From Membranipora membranacea (taxonomy: Eukaryota; Bryozoa; Gymnolaemata; Cheilostomatida; Membraniporidae), in contig OU612069.1 in assembly GCA_914767715.1 (NCBI GenBank), positions 29,197,387-29,261,386 of the forward strand: a DNA stretch of 64,000 bases. Reading direction: 5' to 3'. Position numbers and translations under genes: made by a program. Position 1 is the stretch's first letter. Each line of letters starts with the position of its first letter. Under the pieces are notes generated by a model that searched no databases, was not told where the DNA came from, and saw only the letters and a list, made by a program, of their open reading frames with translations. Positions 10,504-22,171 of this stretch are shown piece after piece.

Positions 10504-10859
10504 CCCTCAGATCGTGTGATCATTGAGGCTACAAACATCAGAGACTGTAAAGATAAATAACATCTGGTAAATGCAGTCAACGGAGAATGTATGTCATGGG
10601 ATAACTTGATTCAACAATTTCAAATAATATTAATGGCTAAATAATTACAATATTTGCGGAGTCCCTTGCTCACCACAATAGATTTTGTTCAGCGTAAGCG
10701 TTATAATGAATTATTTTCCGGTAATATTCAGCCTGAAAACGATAAAGATTAAAGTGTTGTGAAACTTCTTATCTTATCAGATAGATAACAATGTGCCTCT
10801 GTGTGTTGTCCTGTGGTGAGCTGTAATAGTCCAGACCTGTCCGTCTCGCTGTTTTTATA
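10504..10859 (-). pseudogene. K-G: remnant with K promoter, leader and exon 2 only
   Basis: Minus strand: a TATAAAAA box (10852-10859) and the K leader are present, but the leader breaks off at CTATCTGATAAG and the ATG-bearing exon 1 is gone. Exon 2 survives at 10504-10544 with an acceptor (TTTACAG) and GTAGGT donor and still reads SLMFVASMITRSE in the K phase. No six-cysteine exon is found downstream. The copy at 52761 has the same structure, so the loss predates that duplication. Confidence 0.65.
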
Positions 10860-12420
10860 TTACTCCTCTAGAGGCCTTTTATCCGTTAAGTATTAAAATA
10901 ACCATACCATACCCTGTATAAGCAACTCAGAATAAAATGGACACATGTCAAACACGATATGCATTCAGGCCTGCTGGCTGGTGGTTTGCGGCGGATCGAG
11001 GCGCTTCTAAAGATTTATTACTGTAGGAGCCAAAGCTCCAAAAGCTTTTGATCTGATAAACTTAGATACTCCCAGTGTACATATCAAAGGATCAATTTCT
11101 CCGTTTGTGGTTTTCTTGCCTATTTCATTAACACAGACTGGAGATCAGCGCCAAGCGGTGTCAACTGCACTTTTATTTCTGACTACTGACTATTTGGGTC
11201 ACAATAAGAGAACAATACAGATTTGATAATTGCCAAAAATAGATAAGGTTTTGCATAACAAAATTTTGATCGCTTGCTAACAATAAATTAATTTTCAAGT
11301 AAAAATGATTTAAGTAAGTCAAAATGTTGCCAAATTTTCACAATCTTCTAATTTATTAAGACAACCTCGTTGTTTTATGTTACATCATACAGAGACAATG
11401 GTCTAACTTTTGAAGACTGCAGGCAGGCAAAATATACATCTCATAACAACACAGTGTAGCCTTACCCGAAATCAGGCTGCTCATGGCATGAGTTTAGACT
11501 GCGGTGTTGATTGCCTAACTTGAACTATTGCTGCCACTCCTGCAAGTTTGTGCTCATTGAATTCTGCATAGCTCCAAGATAATTAATTGAGACTTAAATC
11601 TCATAATTGTCACCTAACGGGCAAATAAATTGCACAAACTGATCTTCAAAATCAGGGCATGAAATTAATTGTCTACTGCAACAGGTTAACATCTTACTAG
11701 TGCTATGAATGTGTGCTGTCACTGGCATTCTGTTGGGACAGTTTCTGGCTTAGAGATGTTCAGCCATTAACTGGCAGATGGTAGCCTTTATCATTGATCA
11801 GTTCCTATGTGGCAGGATTACCAGCGGAATAACATGTCTACAGTAGACTAAATCTAACCTGTCTCACGATGATCTATGTCAAGCTCATGTTCTCTTTTAG
11901 TGGGTATCCAAAGCTTGGTGAATTCTACAATGTTACGATCTGTCCTCCCAAGTATTCTGCGACTCAGAGGGTAAACAGGGCTCTACTTCATTGAAAATTT
12001 AAATTAGAAGAGGATAGTGTTTAAGCAGTTATCTCATTAAATAATTAAAAATGTAAACCCAAACCTTGCCCACTGCCGGGAGGTCATAGTCTACTATATT
12101 CAAGCGTAATTTAATATAAGCTAAAATTATGTCCATTTCAAGAATGACCGATTTCTACAACAGATTGTTGCCAACAATGATAATATCAAACATCAATTGA
12201 TCATTTTTTATGTTCTAAATTAAAATAATAGTTACAAAGTATGAAATAAAATAAACGCAATACAATAAAATAAACTGTGTCTAGCCTTAGCAGTGCATTA
12301 GTAGCGTCTGCTCATTTATTTATATCAAAAAATTAGCAGCTTTATCGTTCGACTTTATAATGTTAATGTCTTCAGAATTTTTTTTCCGATTCATTCTTGA
12401 AATTTTGAGTTTTATTTTTC
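10860..12420. other. array spacer, no gene seen
   Basis: Paralogous to about 53120-53980, where roughly 420 bp (near 11570-12240) is absent. Minus-strand CTCCCGGCAGTGGGCAAGG near 12080 repeats CTCCCGGCAGTTGGCTAGG near 10310, hinting at a duplicated exon-like piece, but no frame is supported. Confidence 0.4.
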
Positions 12421-12997
12421 TTAGGTTAGGTTAGGTTGGGTTAGGTTAGGTTTATTATTTCAATCCATGTATCAACAGGTGATAAAATTGGATTGGTACA
12501 TGAAAATGAAAAATTTAGATTTTGTTGAAAGCTGACATGTATTAAGGAAAAAAGCTCTTTAAACGCTTTTGAGTCCTGCACTTTGGTGGGCGATAGAGAT
12601 GGTTTGTAGGCGAGAGAATACCTTTGCACAGTTAAAAACAACACAACTAAAAAGAGGAGGGTCTTCATTGGACACAATATTGTTAAAAACGGTTTTCGAC
12701 ATCTCAGTAATAAAATCAGTAGAATAAAAGAGTAGGCAGCTCTAAAAATTCAAGTCTTTCAGCATAATCAACGTGGGGTTCGATTATTTTTGTGGCTGAA
12801 TCCTGTACATGTTCTAACTTGAGCTTTGATGCTTCTGATAAAAATTGGAAAAATACAGGGGATGCATAGGATAAAACAGAACGTATGTTCGTACAATAGT
12901 AAGTCTTCAAACCAACGTTGTCCCTTCCGATCTTTCGTAGTTGGCGCATTAAAAGCAATTTTGAGTTACATTTCTTGACTAAATGTTCTACATGATC
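12421..12997 (-). mobile_element. 5'-truncated CR1-type LINE fragment
   Basis: The minus-strand frame encodes the C-terminal end of a non-LTR reverse transcriptase: HVEHLVKKCNSKLLLMRQL, RSVLSYASPVFFQFL, KLEHVQDSATKIIEP, LEFLELPTL. In the second copy (53984) the frame continues to YRPPKCRTQKCLKSFFP, the typical CR1 tail. The 3' end is AATAAACCTAACC followed by (CCTAA/CCCAA)n repeats. Comparison with uninserted units (for example 300-330) places it between TTTTTCTT and AAAACAAAGAC. It cannot move on its own. Confidence 0.85.
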
Positions 12998-13536
12998 TAA
13001 AAACAAAGACAATTTAACTTTAGGCTGTTCGAATAATGTTTGGACCACTTTGCCACCAAGTTGCTCCCATCCATTTGGAGGTTGTCAGCTGCCTGAAGAT
13101 GAGGGAACAGCTTATAATTCAGGACAAACTTGCTGATACCAAAATTCGACAGTTTTAATAGTGACCTACATTGATCCGTTAAACGCGGTAAATACACTCA
13201 GAGCCTATCTATGTGTTACAGGACAGCAGGTGGAGTACTGTAGGCAGCACGTCTCTTGACACTTGGTATTTCAATTGTGCAAATTATTTCCGAAGTTTTC
13301 CACTCGGAGTGTGAGTAATACAGCCAAGAGGTGAGAAAATTGAGATCCGTTTCTCCAGCTTGTCTCAGCAAGGAGCAAACTGACTCTGCCAGGTTTTCAA
13401 CTTGAGATCCTGCCTTATGGTTAAACCTTCCCCAACAGAGCAAAGGCATTCACCAAAATTTAGGGCAATAAAACTGTCCAATGAGCCTTGTTCAGCAGTT
13501 GAATATTCAATCATTGATTCTCTATGTTACTTTCAG

Positions 13537-13703
13537 GTTGGTTTCGAGGAGCAAGGAAAGATGAATTGCTTATGAGTTGATATGAGTCTGGATACAGATT
13601 AGTCACACTGGCTCTGAGACAGTTTCTAGTATTTAATATGACGGTTAAGAAATATTTGTTTTACTTTTCGGGTATCAGATTTATCCTGCACATTATTAAT
13701 AAA
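13537..13703 (+). pseudogene. orphan P2 terminal exon and AATAAA
   Basis: Acceptor TTACTTTCAG, then VGFEEQGKMNCL and a stop (13537-13575), and AATAAA at 13698. The preceding P2 exons are missing: the P0-exon start at 13225-13250 is joined directly to the 3' part of P2. The copy at 55150 has the same junction. It sits tail-to-tail with K-B. Confidence 0.6.
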
Positions 13704-14792
13704 GCTGAATATTGAAAGACACCCCACAAGAAGAATCATTTATATAGTTAGAGAAAATAGAAAGCAATCAAAGATTTAAAGAAGCTGTCCCCAAAGTCAC
13801 TTGTTGCCCTGGCTCACTCACGCTAGATGACACACTGAGCACAGCATAGTGTGGCAGAGTATTGTTTGTTTAGAGAGTCTAACTATCGCACTGATGGTGG
13901 CACAATGAACCATGACAAAAGTGGTTTTTATTTGTTGTTGACTGCTTGATAGGGAGAACCATACCATGGATATGGGGTTATGTCGAGTCATGCAATAGTT
14001 ATCTAAGGACATCAACTGCATCAATCACTAAGCAGACACTCACCAACTTGCATGGGATAGATTGAGTAACATTGACATGTCAAAACAACATGAATCAATA
14101 CTTCCATGTTGAATTCTCAGAACTGAGATTAAATCTGCAGGTAGAAAATTGTTACGGATTCATGAATATTTTGATGTCCCTTTGGAGAAAAAATTAGGAG
14201 AAATATTGGTTTTAGTCCTTTTATTTCCGTCATGTGTACGATAAAATCTATATATAAATACCAAGGTCATTGTTTAGGTGAAGCATGAGTAACCTAGGCT
14301 ACAGTCTCAATCACTATAATACTGGTTTTTCTAGAAGGGATTAGCGTATTGAGCTAAGGCATTCACTTCCTGGGTCTCTGATCGATAACATTAGCAGACC
14401 TGATCATGATTTCAATTTTTTGACTATTTCATATCTATTGCATATCTGATACAAAAAGGTTTGCAGTAACCCGCCGCTACCTCTGTCATCAGAAGAATTT
14501 TTGGTGTGTGAAAAAAGAGGCAATATATCATGTTGAAATAAGGGTTATGTGTTGGTTAAAACTATGGGCCAAATTCGCAAGTTTTCTTTTGTCCAAAGAC
14601 TGGGAAATGGCGAGAATAAAGCTGCCAAGTTTTATAATGACACATTTTTTTGAATACTTTTATTTCTCGACATCTCTTATGGTAAATCTACAGAACAAAT
14701 TTCACAACATGTAATTTATCTGCAAAATTAAAACATACATAAAAACACAAGTTGTCTCAGTTTGGAGGCACACCTGGGGCCAAGTAGTCAGT

Positions 14793-14874
14793 AGACTGCA
14801 GCGGAACTCGAACTCGGATCCTCCAACACCACATTTGAGGACAGGAGCTCTAACCAACTGAGCTACATCCTATT
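14793..14874 (-). repeat. tRNA-derived SINE head, family S3
   Basis: Minus strand A box TAGCTCAGTTGGTTAGAG and B box GAGTTCGAGTTCC, as at 3914. Confidence 0.7.
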
Positions 14875-15580
14875 TCCTTGTGTATCTCAAAAAGGGAAAG
14901 CAAATCTCAGAAAAAACTAGTGGTTGCTCTATTTCTGTTGCCGACACAAATCTATACAATCTGGTGAATATTACCTCAGCGAGTCTGAAAGGTAAGCAGC
15001 TGTAAATCAGCAAAAAAAAACTTTAATAAGATCCTTTAAAATTAATTTTTCCGCTGTTCTGTCCTACAACTGTAACTATTCATAAAGGACACCGCACTGC
15101 TTTCCAGGTCTAGACTAGACAAAAGCCAAGATTTGATTTTCCCTGGACAACCTAAATTATTCAGGCCAGTGTTTCATTGCAACTATCATGTGAAGTCCTG
15201 TCATTCATATCTGTATAATTTATACACTATAATATACTTGTACAGAGTACCAGTGTTGTGGTATTCTATAGCTTGTCTCTATATTGTATATCTTTTCTGA
15301 TTTCCTGAATAATAACTGTAACTTGTCTGTTTGTATATAAGCTGAGGGTGTTTAGTTATAAGTTTGATTTATTGAGCCTTGTTACTTGGATAGGTAAGAA
15401 GAGGCATTAAAAGCTAATTTATATACTCATATACATCGCAACTTTAGAAAAACACAAATAGTCAAAGAGAATTCAGAGCTAGCAGATATTGTGCGATTAA
15501 TTCAGTGCCATATATTTCAAAATAGTCAACGTTTGACGGCCGACTGCTCTGCTTTTTTTGTTCATTAGCGTCTGTAACCA

Positions 15581-16729
15581 TCACCAAGCACAATGTTCAT
15601 CGGCACAACAACGTCCTGAATCACATTGAGCGTTAGAATTGCAGGCATCATTCCAGGCTGAAAAACATGATCCTTCATCATAACCTCTGAAATCAGTTCT
15701 GAATCTTCTGAAACCAAAAGAGGATTTATTAAACATTGGTGGTTTGGTGCAACACTAAGGACTTAAAGTTGATGTTTTAACTACTTATTAAGTGAATGAA
15801 GATTGATGTATATTATAGTTAGCTGTATGAAAGGGGATTAACAAGAACTGCACGACAAATTGGGAGTTTGAAGCTTCCTGGTTATCTAATGATAAACGGA
15901 TATTACTTAATCGATACTGTTCAATCTGGGACAGCACCAAGTAGCGATGTCAAACAAACCAATCTACTTAATCGGCACTGCCTGATAAACTAAAAACTCT
16001 CATCATCAGCGATAAATAGGAACATACAAAATGATTATTTGTTTTGACATAGTAGATCAATCATTCATTCGCAAAACATCTCCACTTTTAAGAAATGGTG
16101 AGTCAAAGACAAACATTGCCCTCCAGCATGTGACCTGTGGGTTCCCACAGAAGAAATCCCCTCAAATTTCACCTTGGTGACAAAATTACTACCATTCTAT
16201 GTCACACCCACAGAATATGACTTTAAGTATGATTTAGTGTTCACTGTTAATAAGATGGTTTATAAATGTCAGAGCAATAAATTACTTTCACCTATGTCAG
16301 TCACCGACCAAAACACAACTGGGTTCGAATCTAATCATTGACTTCTGTGATTTAGATTAAAGTTATGAAATAAATATGATTTACCCGCAGATCCTGTGAT
16401 CATTGAGGCTACAAACATCAGAGCATGAAAATATAAATAACACGATGTCAATGCAGTGACCACAAGAGTGTCTATTAGTCATGGGATTAGCTGGTCAATA
16501 ATTTCAAATAATATAAACCGCTAAATAATTATCATTTCCTTGAACCATAAATGCTCTCTGCGGTCAGGAAGAAAGTGCCAGAGAATAGTTTATTAAGTGT
16601 AGGTATTATCATTACATTATTTTCTCCAGTCACAATCACAATAATAAATATAAATATCAGAGGGGTGGGATACTATAGAGATCATGGTGGTGTGATACTT
16701 ACAACAAGGATGAAATAAGTGAATTTCAT
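15581..16729 (-). pseudogene. K-B: K gene with broken exon-2 splicing
   Basis: Exon 1 (16703-16729) reads MKFTYFILV with a good GTAAGT donor, and exon 3 (15581-15707) is fully open with the intact six-cysteine core and a stop. Exon 2 (16385-16424) has two lesions: the acceptor TTTCAG is TTTCAT, and one G is missing at the donor so the exon is 40 rather than 41 nt and ends in the wrong phase. Skipping exon 2 also breaks the frame. TATA box at 16831-16838, AATAAA at 15368. This is recent decay, because exon 3 is still perfect, unless an unusual acceptor is used. Intron 1 holds one 25-bp minisatellite unit (16670-16694). Confidence 0.65.
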
Positions 16730-16830
16730 TGTGTAGATTCTCTCTCCTGTACTTATCAGATAGATAACAATGTGCCTCTGTGTGTTGTCCTGCGGTGAGC
16801 TGTAATAGTACCGACCTGTCCGCCTCTCTG

Positions 16831-16838
16831 CTTTTATA
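16831..16838 (-). promoter_or_regulatory. TATA box of K-B
   Basis: TATAAAAG on the minus strand, 102 bp before the ATG of exon 1. Confidence 0.5.
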
Positions 16839-16849
16839 TTACTCCTCTA

Positions 16850-18782
16850 GAGATCTTATATCCGGTTCCAGTTTGCAGGGTATTATGGCTACTATTGGCT
16901 GACAACCGACACGTGTTTGTCATACACGGTATGTATTCAGATCTGATTTCTGTCGGTCTGCAGCAAATCGAGGGTCTTTCAAATATTAATCTCTATGACG
17001 GCTGAAGCATGTCTTTTATCTCATTGCCATTATTTCTCCCTGCGTGTAGATCAAAGGTTTAATTTCTTCATATGTGGTTTTCTTGCTCATTTTGTCAAAA
17101 AGGAATGGGGATGCGTGCCAACAGAGGTCCGCAGTACTTTTTATCCTTGAGAAAATGGGTTTCATTAAGAGCTGAATACAAATTTTAAAATTGTGAAGTA
17201 TAAATAAGTTTTAACACAAATATGCTTTGATGACATATTTTGTTCCCTCAATATCTCAATAACAAGCTAACAATAAATCACTTCTTGCTTGAAAATGCTT
17301 TGGTCCCTCGATATCTTAAGATAAATGCTATTTCTTGAAAGTTCCATCTTGGCACAAACATGTTATTTTGATTTCCTCACACCTTCTTACCGCTGAGTTC
17401 ACCCACTCATCCAGCCAATCAACGAGAATGTGACAATGAGAGGTCAGTGACCTTGACATCAAATGATACTGATACAAAAAAGGGTCTAGTCAAATCAAAA
17501 GTACACCTCATCTTCAACTCACAATCAAACTGTGACTAAAATATCACAGACATCTCATTTAAAAAACTAATCTTTTTCTTTTATATTGTGTTCAACGGCA
17601 AAAATGGTCTGGCTTTTGACGATTTCAGGCAGACATATTATCATAAAATCATGGTTTGACCTTACCCAAGGCCAAACTATTCATGGCATTAGCTCAGGTT
17701 GTGGTGATCATGGTTTGAGTCAAGGCCTCTTTTACTCAGGATATAATCTAAAGCCGTGGTGTTTATAACTTATGGGAGATAACAGGAGTGTGAAATAAGG
17801 TTACGTCATCCACAAGTTTTCACAAGAGAGAACTCAGACAGAAACGAAATTCTTCTTTGAGTATAGTGAATACCAAGTATACCCTTCTTTACTTATTCCA
17901 TACTGATTTCTTGCCCTGCTTTTCTCAGCATTCTACATCTGAAACACAGCAGATAGATTCTGGTACAATCTCTTATGATGGAGTAGCTGGTCCACAATCA
18001 GAGTGGGTAGTTATAGGAACAGCAAGTTATACATGTGAGGAGGCCGCCTAACTAACACCGCTGTATCATGTTTTCCTTCCTGCAAACTGGTGTGAACCAC
18101 CAAAGAAAATATTTTGGAAAAGCGCTACAAATGCCGTCAAACATCCAATTACCTGGAAATGGCTGAACTTTATCACGCGTAACAAATTGATCCATTTTGA
18201 GTGTGAGGCACACGTACATGCCATCGTAGGTGAAGACAGGCAGCATTTACGTAAAGAGGAGTAAATATTATCTAGAATTGAGTTAAGCTATAGCTCTCCG
18301 GTGACCTCATTTTGACTCGCACCAAATTTTACCAAGCTTTGGTGTATGTATAAACAAAGGGTTTTAAATGTGGTGCAGATCTTTTGCTATTTTTATCGTG
18401 AGACAAATATACTCCCTGATAATCTGTGACAATGCAGGTGCATTCCCAATGACGGGTAAATTCAGGAAAAAACTGGCCTGGATTTATGCGATTATCAATT
18501 TATGGACAGGGCTTCATTGGATTGGTAGTATGCTACCATGTTGATCTAAAATAGAAGATGACAGTTTGGGCTTACCCAAGGGCAGGCCTCTTTATGCTAA
18601 GGCTGCAGGCTTCTCATGGCTAAAGCTAAGGCTGCAGTGATAATGATCATGGTGACAAGATGTTTTCAAACTTAGAAACCTGTGTAAATTTGTTTAGGCT
18701 ACCATTTAAATTAGATAAGGCTGTTGTGTCCATGGGAGAGGGTCAGAGTTTAAATACGCTTAACATCCACAAACTTTTCTAT
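16850..18782. other. array spacer; empty site of the foldback element
   Basis: Paralogous to 5930-9160 and the other K-upstream blocks. It holds a copy of the MITTT exon with an in-frame stop (near 17.7 kb) and the uninserted target CGCTGTAT at 18059-18066. A separate minus-strand segment near 18576-18655 reads MIIITAALALAM and ends in a GGGTAAGC donor-like site. No complete gene. Confidence 0.4.
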
Positions 18783-19040
18783 AGGAGCAAGAGGTGGCTC
18801 AGTTGGTTAGGGCGTTGTTTTTAAGCATGCACATGTTCAAGGTCATGGGTTGGAATCCCACTGCAGTCCATCAACCACTGGCGTTTGGTTGGCCCCCAGG
18901 TCTGGTCCAACCTGCTGCAAACGGAGAGAAAATAGGGGCAGATATTGCAGCATCGCCATTAAGGCACTACAATTTCGCCGCCCATGCCTCGGGCTGTGGC
19001 GAGTGATATGACATCCGACTTTAATCAAATTTTCTTTTTA
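18783..19040 (+). repeat. tRNA-derived SINE, family S1
   Basis: A box GGCTCAGTTGGTTAGGGCG and a B box with one change (GGTTGGAATCC), followed by the S1 body. Confidence 0.75.
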
Positions 19041-19818
19041 AATCAATCTGATGATGGAGAACCCAATTATTTCTTTCCTGAGGCAAACAAATCGATCTAA
19101 TCTTATTATGTACTCAGTATTCTTTGTAGTTCTAAACAGATTCTGGTATCCTTTTATATCAATTGTAGGTGCTGTTCTTTTCATGTTTCGGAGAATCTGC
19201 CGGTTCTCTGGCAAAACCCTTTGTACGTGTGGTGATGGCTTGGTATATGTGTGTCAATGAACTCTTAATGTGATCATGCACAGAGGGATATGGATTAGGC
19301 AATGTGGAGCTCAGTATATCCTGTTCTATGTTGGTTTGAATGCCAACAGAAATCCGGTTTAGCGAAAAACATTCTCATGTACGTTTAGATATGTCGCTTA
19401 TTGTAGACCAGGTGGTATTATTTTCCTATCAGGCATCTGTCACACAAAAACTGAATGACACACCTTCTATCAGCTTCTGCACATTTATTATACCAAAAAA
19501 TTAGCAGCTTTATCGGTTGACTTTATAATGTTAATGTCTTCAGAAAAAATTTTCTGATTCATTCTTGAAATTTTGAGTTTTATTTTTCTTAAAAACAAAG
19601 ACATCTACAACTTAACTATAGGCTGTTCGAATAATGTTTGGACCACTTTGCCACCAAGTTGCTCCCATCCTTTTGGGGGCTGTCAGGTGCCTGAAGATGA
19701 GGGAAGAACTCAAAATTCAGGCAAACTTGGTCATACCAAAATTGGACAGTTTTAATAGTGACCTACATTGATCCATTAAACACAGTAAATACACTCAGAG
19801 CCTATCTATGTGTTACAG

Positions 19819-19973
19819 GACAGCAGGTGGAGTACTGTAGGCAGGACGTCGATCTGTTTGTGTGTCTTTGTGTTCGAATGGAAGAAACTGTCAACATATC
19901 TAACAAAACAGTGAGAAGACGAGATTGCATTGCGAGAATGAATGTTTACCAGACAGCCTGTAGAGTAGAGTAG
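19819..19973 (+). CDS. P0 module, copy 2: two exons fused in frame by deletion
   Basis: After the TGTTACAG acceptor the frame reads QQVEYCRQDVDLFVCLCVRM and continues EETVNISNKTVRRRDC to the stop at 19971-19973. Compared with copies 1 and 4, about 180 bp that would be intron is missing and the two exon frames are joined without a shift. The product would have five cysteines. Function unknown; no start codon exon is identified. Confidence 0.3.
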
Positions 19974-20040
19974 AGAAGTGTAGTGGTCACTGGAGCAAAT
20001 GCTCTGAATTTGGCACCGCCTATAATAGCTAACTTTGAGG

Positions 20041-20433
20041 CAGGGGCGTATATTCTAAAAAATTTCACTCACTGACTTTTTAGAGATGAGCATAATGATC
20101 GAGCACAGCCCGATCCACACACCGTAGGCGTGGCGGGGAGGGGCGCTTAAGCGCCCTCCCACACCATATCGGTAGCAAAATAGTGCAAGCAGAGAGGTAT
20201 TTCAATAGCTCACTGAGCTGTTGGGTACTTTCAGAAAACAACTCAATAGCAGTAGAAGATTACGGTAAAAATGCTCCAGTTATAAAGCATTAATTTGAAA
20301 AAAAACTGACCTCGGCGGGATTCGAACCTACAACAATCTTATTAACAGTGTTTATAAGGCAGACGCTCTACACACTGAGCTATTCAGCCACTCACGGATA
20401 TCCGTGGGCCGTGAGTGCTAATATACACCACTG
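20041..20433. mobile_element. 393-bp hAT-like MITE carrying a tRNA-like promoter
   Basis: Ends CAGGGGCGTATATT and, inverted, CAGTGGTGTATATT (imperfect TIRs); both flanks carry CTTTGAGG (20033-20040 and 20434-20441), an 8-bp target duplication typical of hAT. Copies 1 and 4 of the same unit lack the insert. Inside on the minus strand lies a tRNA-like segment (about 20315-20390) with A box TAGCTCAGTGTGTAGAGCG and B box GGTTCGAATCC. A second internal palindrome (GGGGCGCTTAAGCGCCC) is near 20140-20156. No transposase frame. Confidence 0.8.
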
Positions 20434-20655
20434 CTTTGAGGCTAGCTTACATTTAATCTACATAAAGCCACACCTCAGCTAGCCAAATTTAGTGCTAGCT
20501 AACATAAAGTCACCCTCACATTAGCTAAACTAAACTGTAGCTAATATTTACTCGTCTGAAGAATATCTATTATTTGATGATAAAATTATCAAATTATATT
20601 GATGTAATACAATGTTTGGGAGTTCAGTAATCCATGTTTAACTATCCCATTACAG

Positions 20656-21246
20656 AAGACTTGATTTGTAATGTATTCGGATATCAGCCCTCATCAGCCA
20701 CCCGGGATGATGTCGTTCTCCCGATAGTGCTGACCACCTGCTTCATGTGTCACATGACCGACGGTAAACTGTGCTCCCAGTACATGAAGTTTCTACTGGA
20801 AGGCCTGCAATGGGTGATCGAACGCCTCGGAGAGTCAAAGATCAAATGCCTCGGTGACTGGGTGAGAATACGCTAAGGGTTATGTGCTCATGTCAACTGA
20901 GAGGATAACTTAAGTAGTCTTAATCAAGAATACATAATAAATAAATGACATGATCGATTTTGTTCTGAGCATGTCTTGATGATTTTAGAGAGATACCAAT
21001 GGCTATCAAATAGCCTGATTATGCTGTTTTGGTTTGTAACATCAAGCACATAAGACATCATAACATAATCATTTTTGCCCGCAGATGGCGTTGTGCAAAC
21101 ACTATGAGGTTTGCCCCTGTGCCCAGCCCTCTTCTCCCTGTGCTAAGAAGGAGATGGTGAGAGTGGCTGAAGCAAAACTTTGTATGCAGAAAACAGCACA
21201 GGACGTCTTGAACTGCTACGCTGACCTCATGACTACGAAAAACTGA
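20656..21246 (+). CDS. P1 module, copy 2: two intact cysteine-rich exons
   Basis: Exon 20656-20861 follows acceptor CCCATTACAG and reads DLICNVFGYQPSS..., with cysteines in TTCFMCH, KLCSQY and IKCLGDW, ending at a phase-0 GTGAGA donor. Exon 21085-21246 follows TTTTTGCCCGCAG and reads MALCKHYEVCPCAQPSSPC... LNCYADLMTTKN and a stop. Together 121 codons with 11 cysteines and helical-looking spacing. It is related to P2: LLEGLQWVIERLGES aligns with the P2 exon LCIIDGMYGALRCSET, and PCAQPSSPC aligns with PCAPNFTEKSC. An upstream exon ending in phase 1 is required and was not found. Probably secreted, function unknown. Base composition is more GC-rich than the surroundings, which supports coding. 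Copy 4 (32359) is nearly identical. Confidence 0.55.
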
Positions 21247-21455
21247 AAGTTCTGATCATAACGACCTGCTTATCTGTATCTCCTAAGTCAATGTGGGCAA
21301 TCTGATGCACCTTAATACCCGCATGTTCGCCTGAATATCACAGCCAGCTTGTTTTGTCTCACTGAGATCTTTGTAAACAACGTTAAGCGTCCCCGATGTC
21401 AGGCTTGCCAGCGCCATCTGATATTTGAAGGTATTTACATATTGAAGGGTTTATA

Positions 21456-21548
21456 AAGAAACTAAGGCTAGCAATATCTCACAAGCCCTACATTAATTCT
21501 GTTTACGGATATGTAGGGCTTCTGAGGTATTGCTACCCTCAGTTTCTT
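21456..21548. repeat. 93-bp hairpin: 38-bp inverted repeat with 17-nt loop
   Basis: The arms start AAGAAACTAAGG and end CCTCAGTTTCTT, with 34 of 38 positions paired. It lies about 210 bp after the P1 stop. The same hairpin follows P1 copy 4 at 33159-33252 (one extra base in the 3' arm). It could be a structured 3' UTR element, a small foldback MITE or a small-RNA precursor; nothing here decides. Confidence 0.6.
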
Positions 21549-21631
21549 AGTTCCTAAACTTCTCGGATGAGGGTAGCTATGGTAAACATCAGATATTATA
21601 AATACTGATATCGTGATGTTACAGGAAGCCT

Positions 21632-21832
21632 AGAGCCATGTACCAGTGATCGAACACACAGGTCCGTCTGTAGTGGCGGAGGGTAGAGAGATAGCTTTAG
21701 AGCCCTGTACCAGTGATCTGACACTCAGGTCTGCCTGTAGTGGCGGAGGGTAGAGAGATAGCTTTAGAGCCCTGTACCAGTGACCGGACACTCAGATCTG
21801 TCTGTAGTGGCGGAGGGTAGAGGGATAGCTCT
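21632..21832 (+). repeat. 67-bp tandem repeat, three units
   Basis: Units start AGAGCC(C)TGTACCAGTG at 21632, 21699 and 21766, each containing GTAGTGGCGGAGGGTAGAG. The P copy 4 locus has two units. Confidence 0.85.
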
Positions 21833-22105
21833 AGATTTTATCCAGCATTTCCTGAAAATGAATCTGCCGTACCTGAGTAACGTCTCCTGTGAGCTCAGCC
21901 CTGTCCTGGAGAGGAGAATATGACTCAGGAGGACTATTTGTTTATTAATTTTCTTCTTCAGCTCTAGTATTGAGACCAAATAAGTTTGTTCTCCGCTGAT
22001 AAAACTGATTGATGCTTGGAAAAAAGATGCTCTGAGTCAAGTACGGCCACCATCTATTATATACCATAAGAGGATGATATTTAATCATTATCCAGATAGC
22101 TCTCT

Positions 22106-22117
22106 GATACAAAAAGG
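22106..22117 (+). promoter_or_regulatory. candidate core promoter of P2 copy 2
   Basis: GATACAAAAAGG, about 30 bp upstream of the conserved GCTATTCATACGCTCAACAT segment, which would place a transcription start near 22137, ahead of the leader that ends at the GCTGCAG/GTAAAT donor (22216/22217). Confidence 0.35.
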
Positions 22118-22171
22118 CCAGCTATTCATACGCTCAACATCATGTTCTGTCCAATTTTGCCTGAATTGTAG

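Noticed and set aside
12997-13197. Minus-strand frame MYLPRLTDQCRSLL... next to the CR1 fragment, first taken as more reverse transcriptase
   Set aside because: The same sequence is present in units without the CR1 insertion (for example 340-500), so it is host spacer read backwards.
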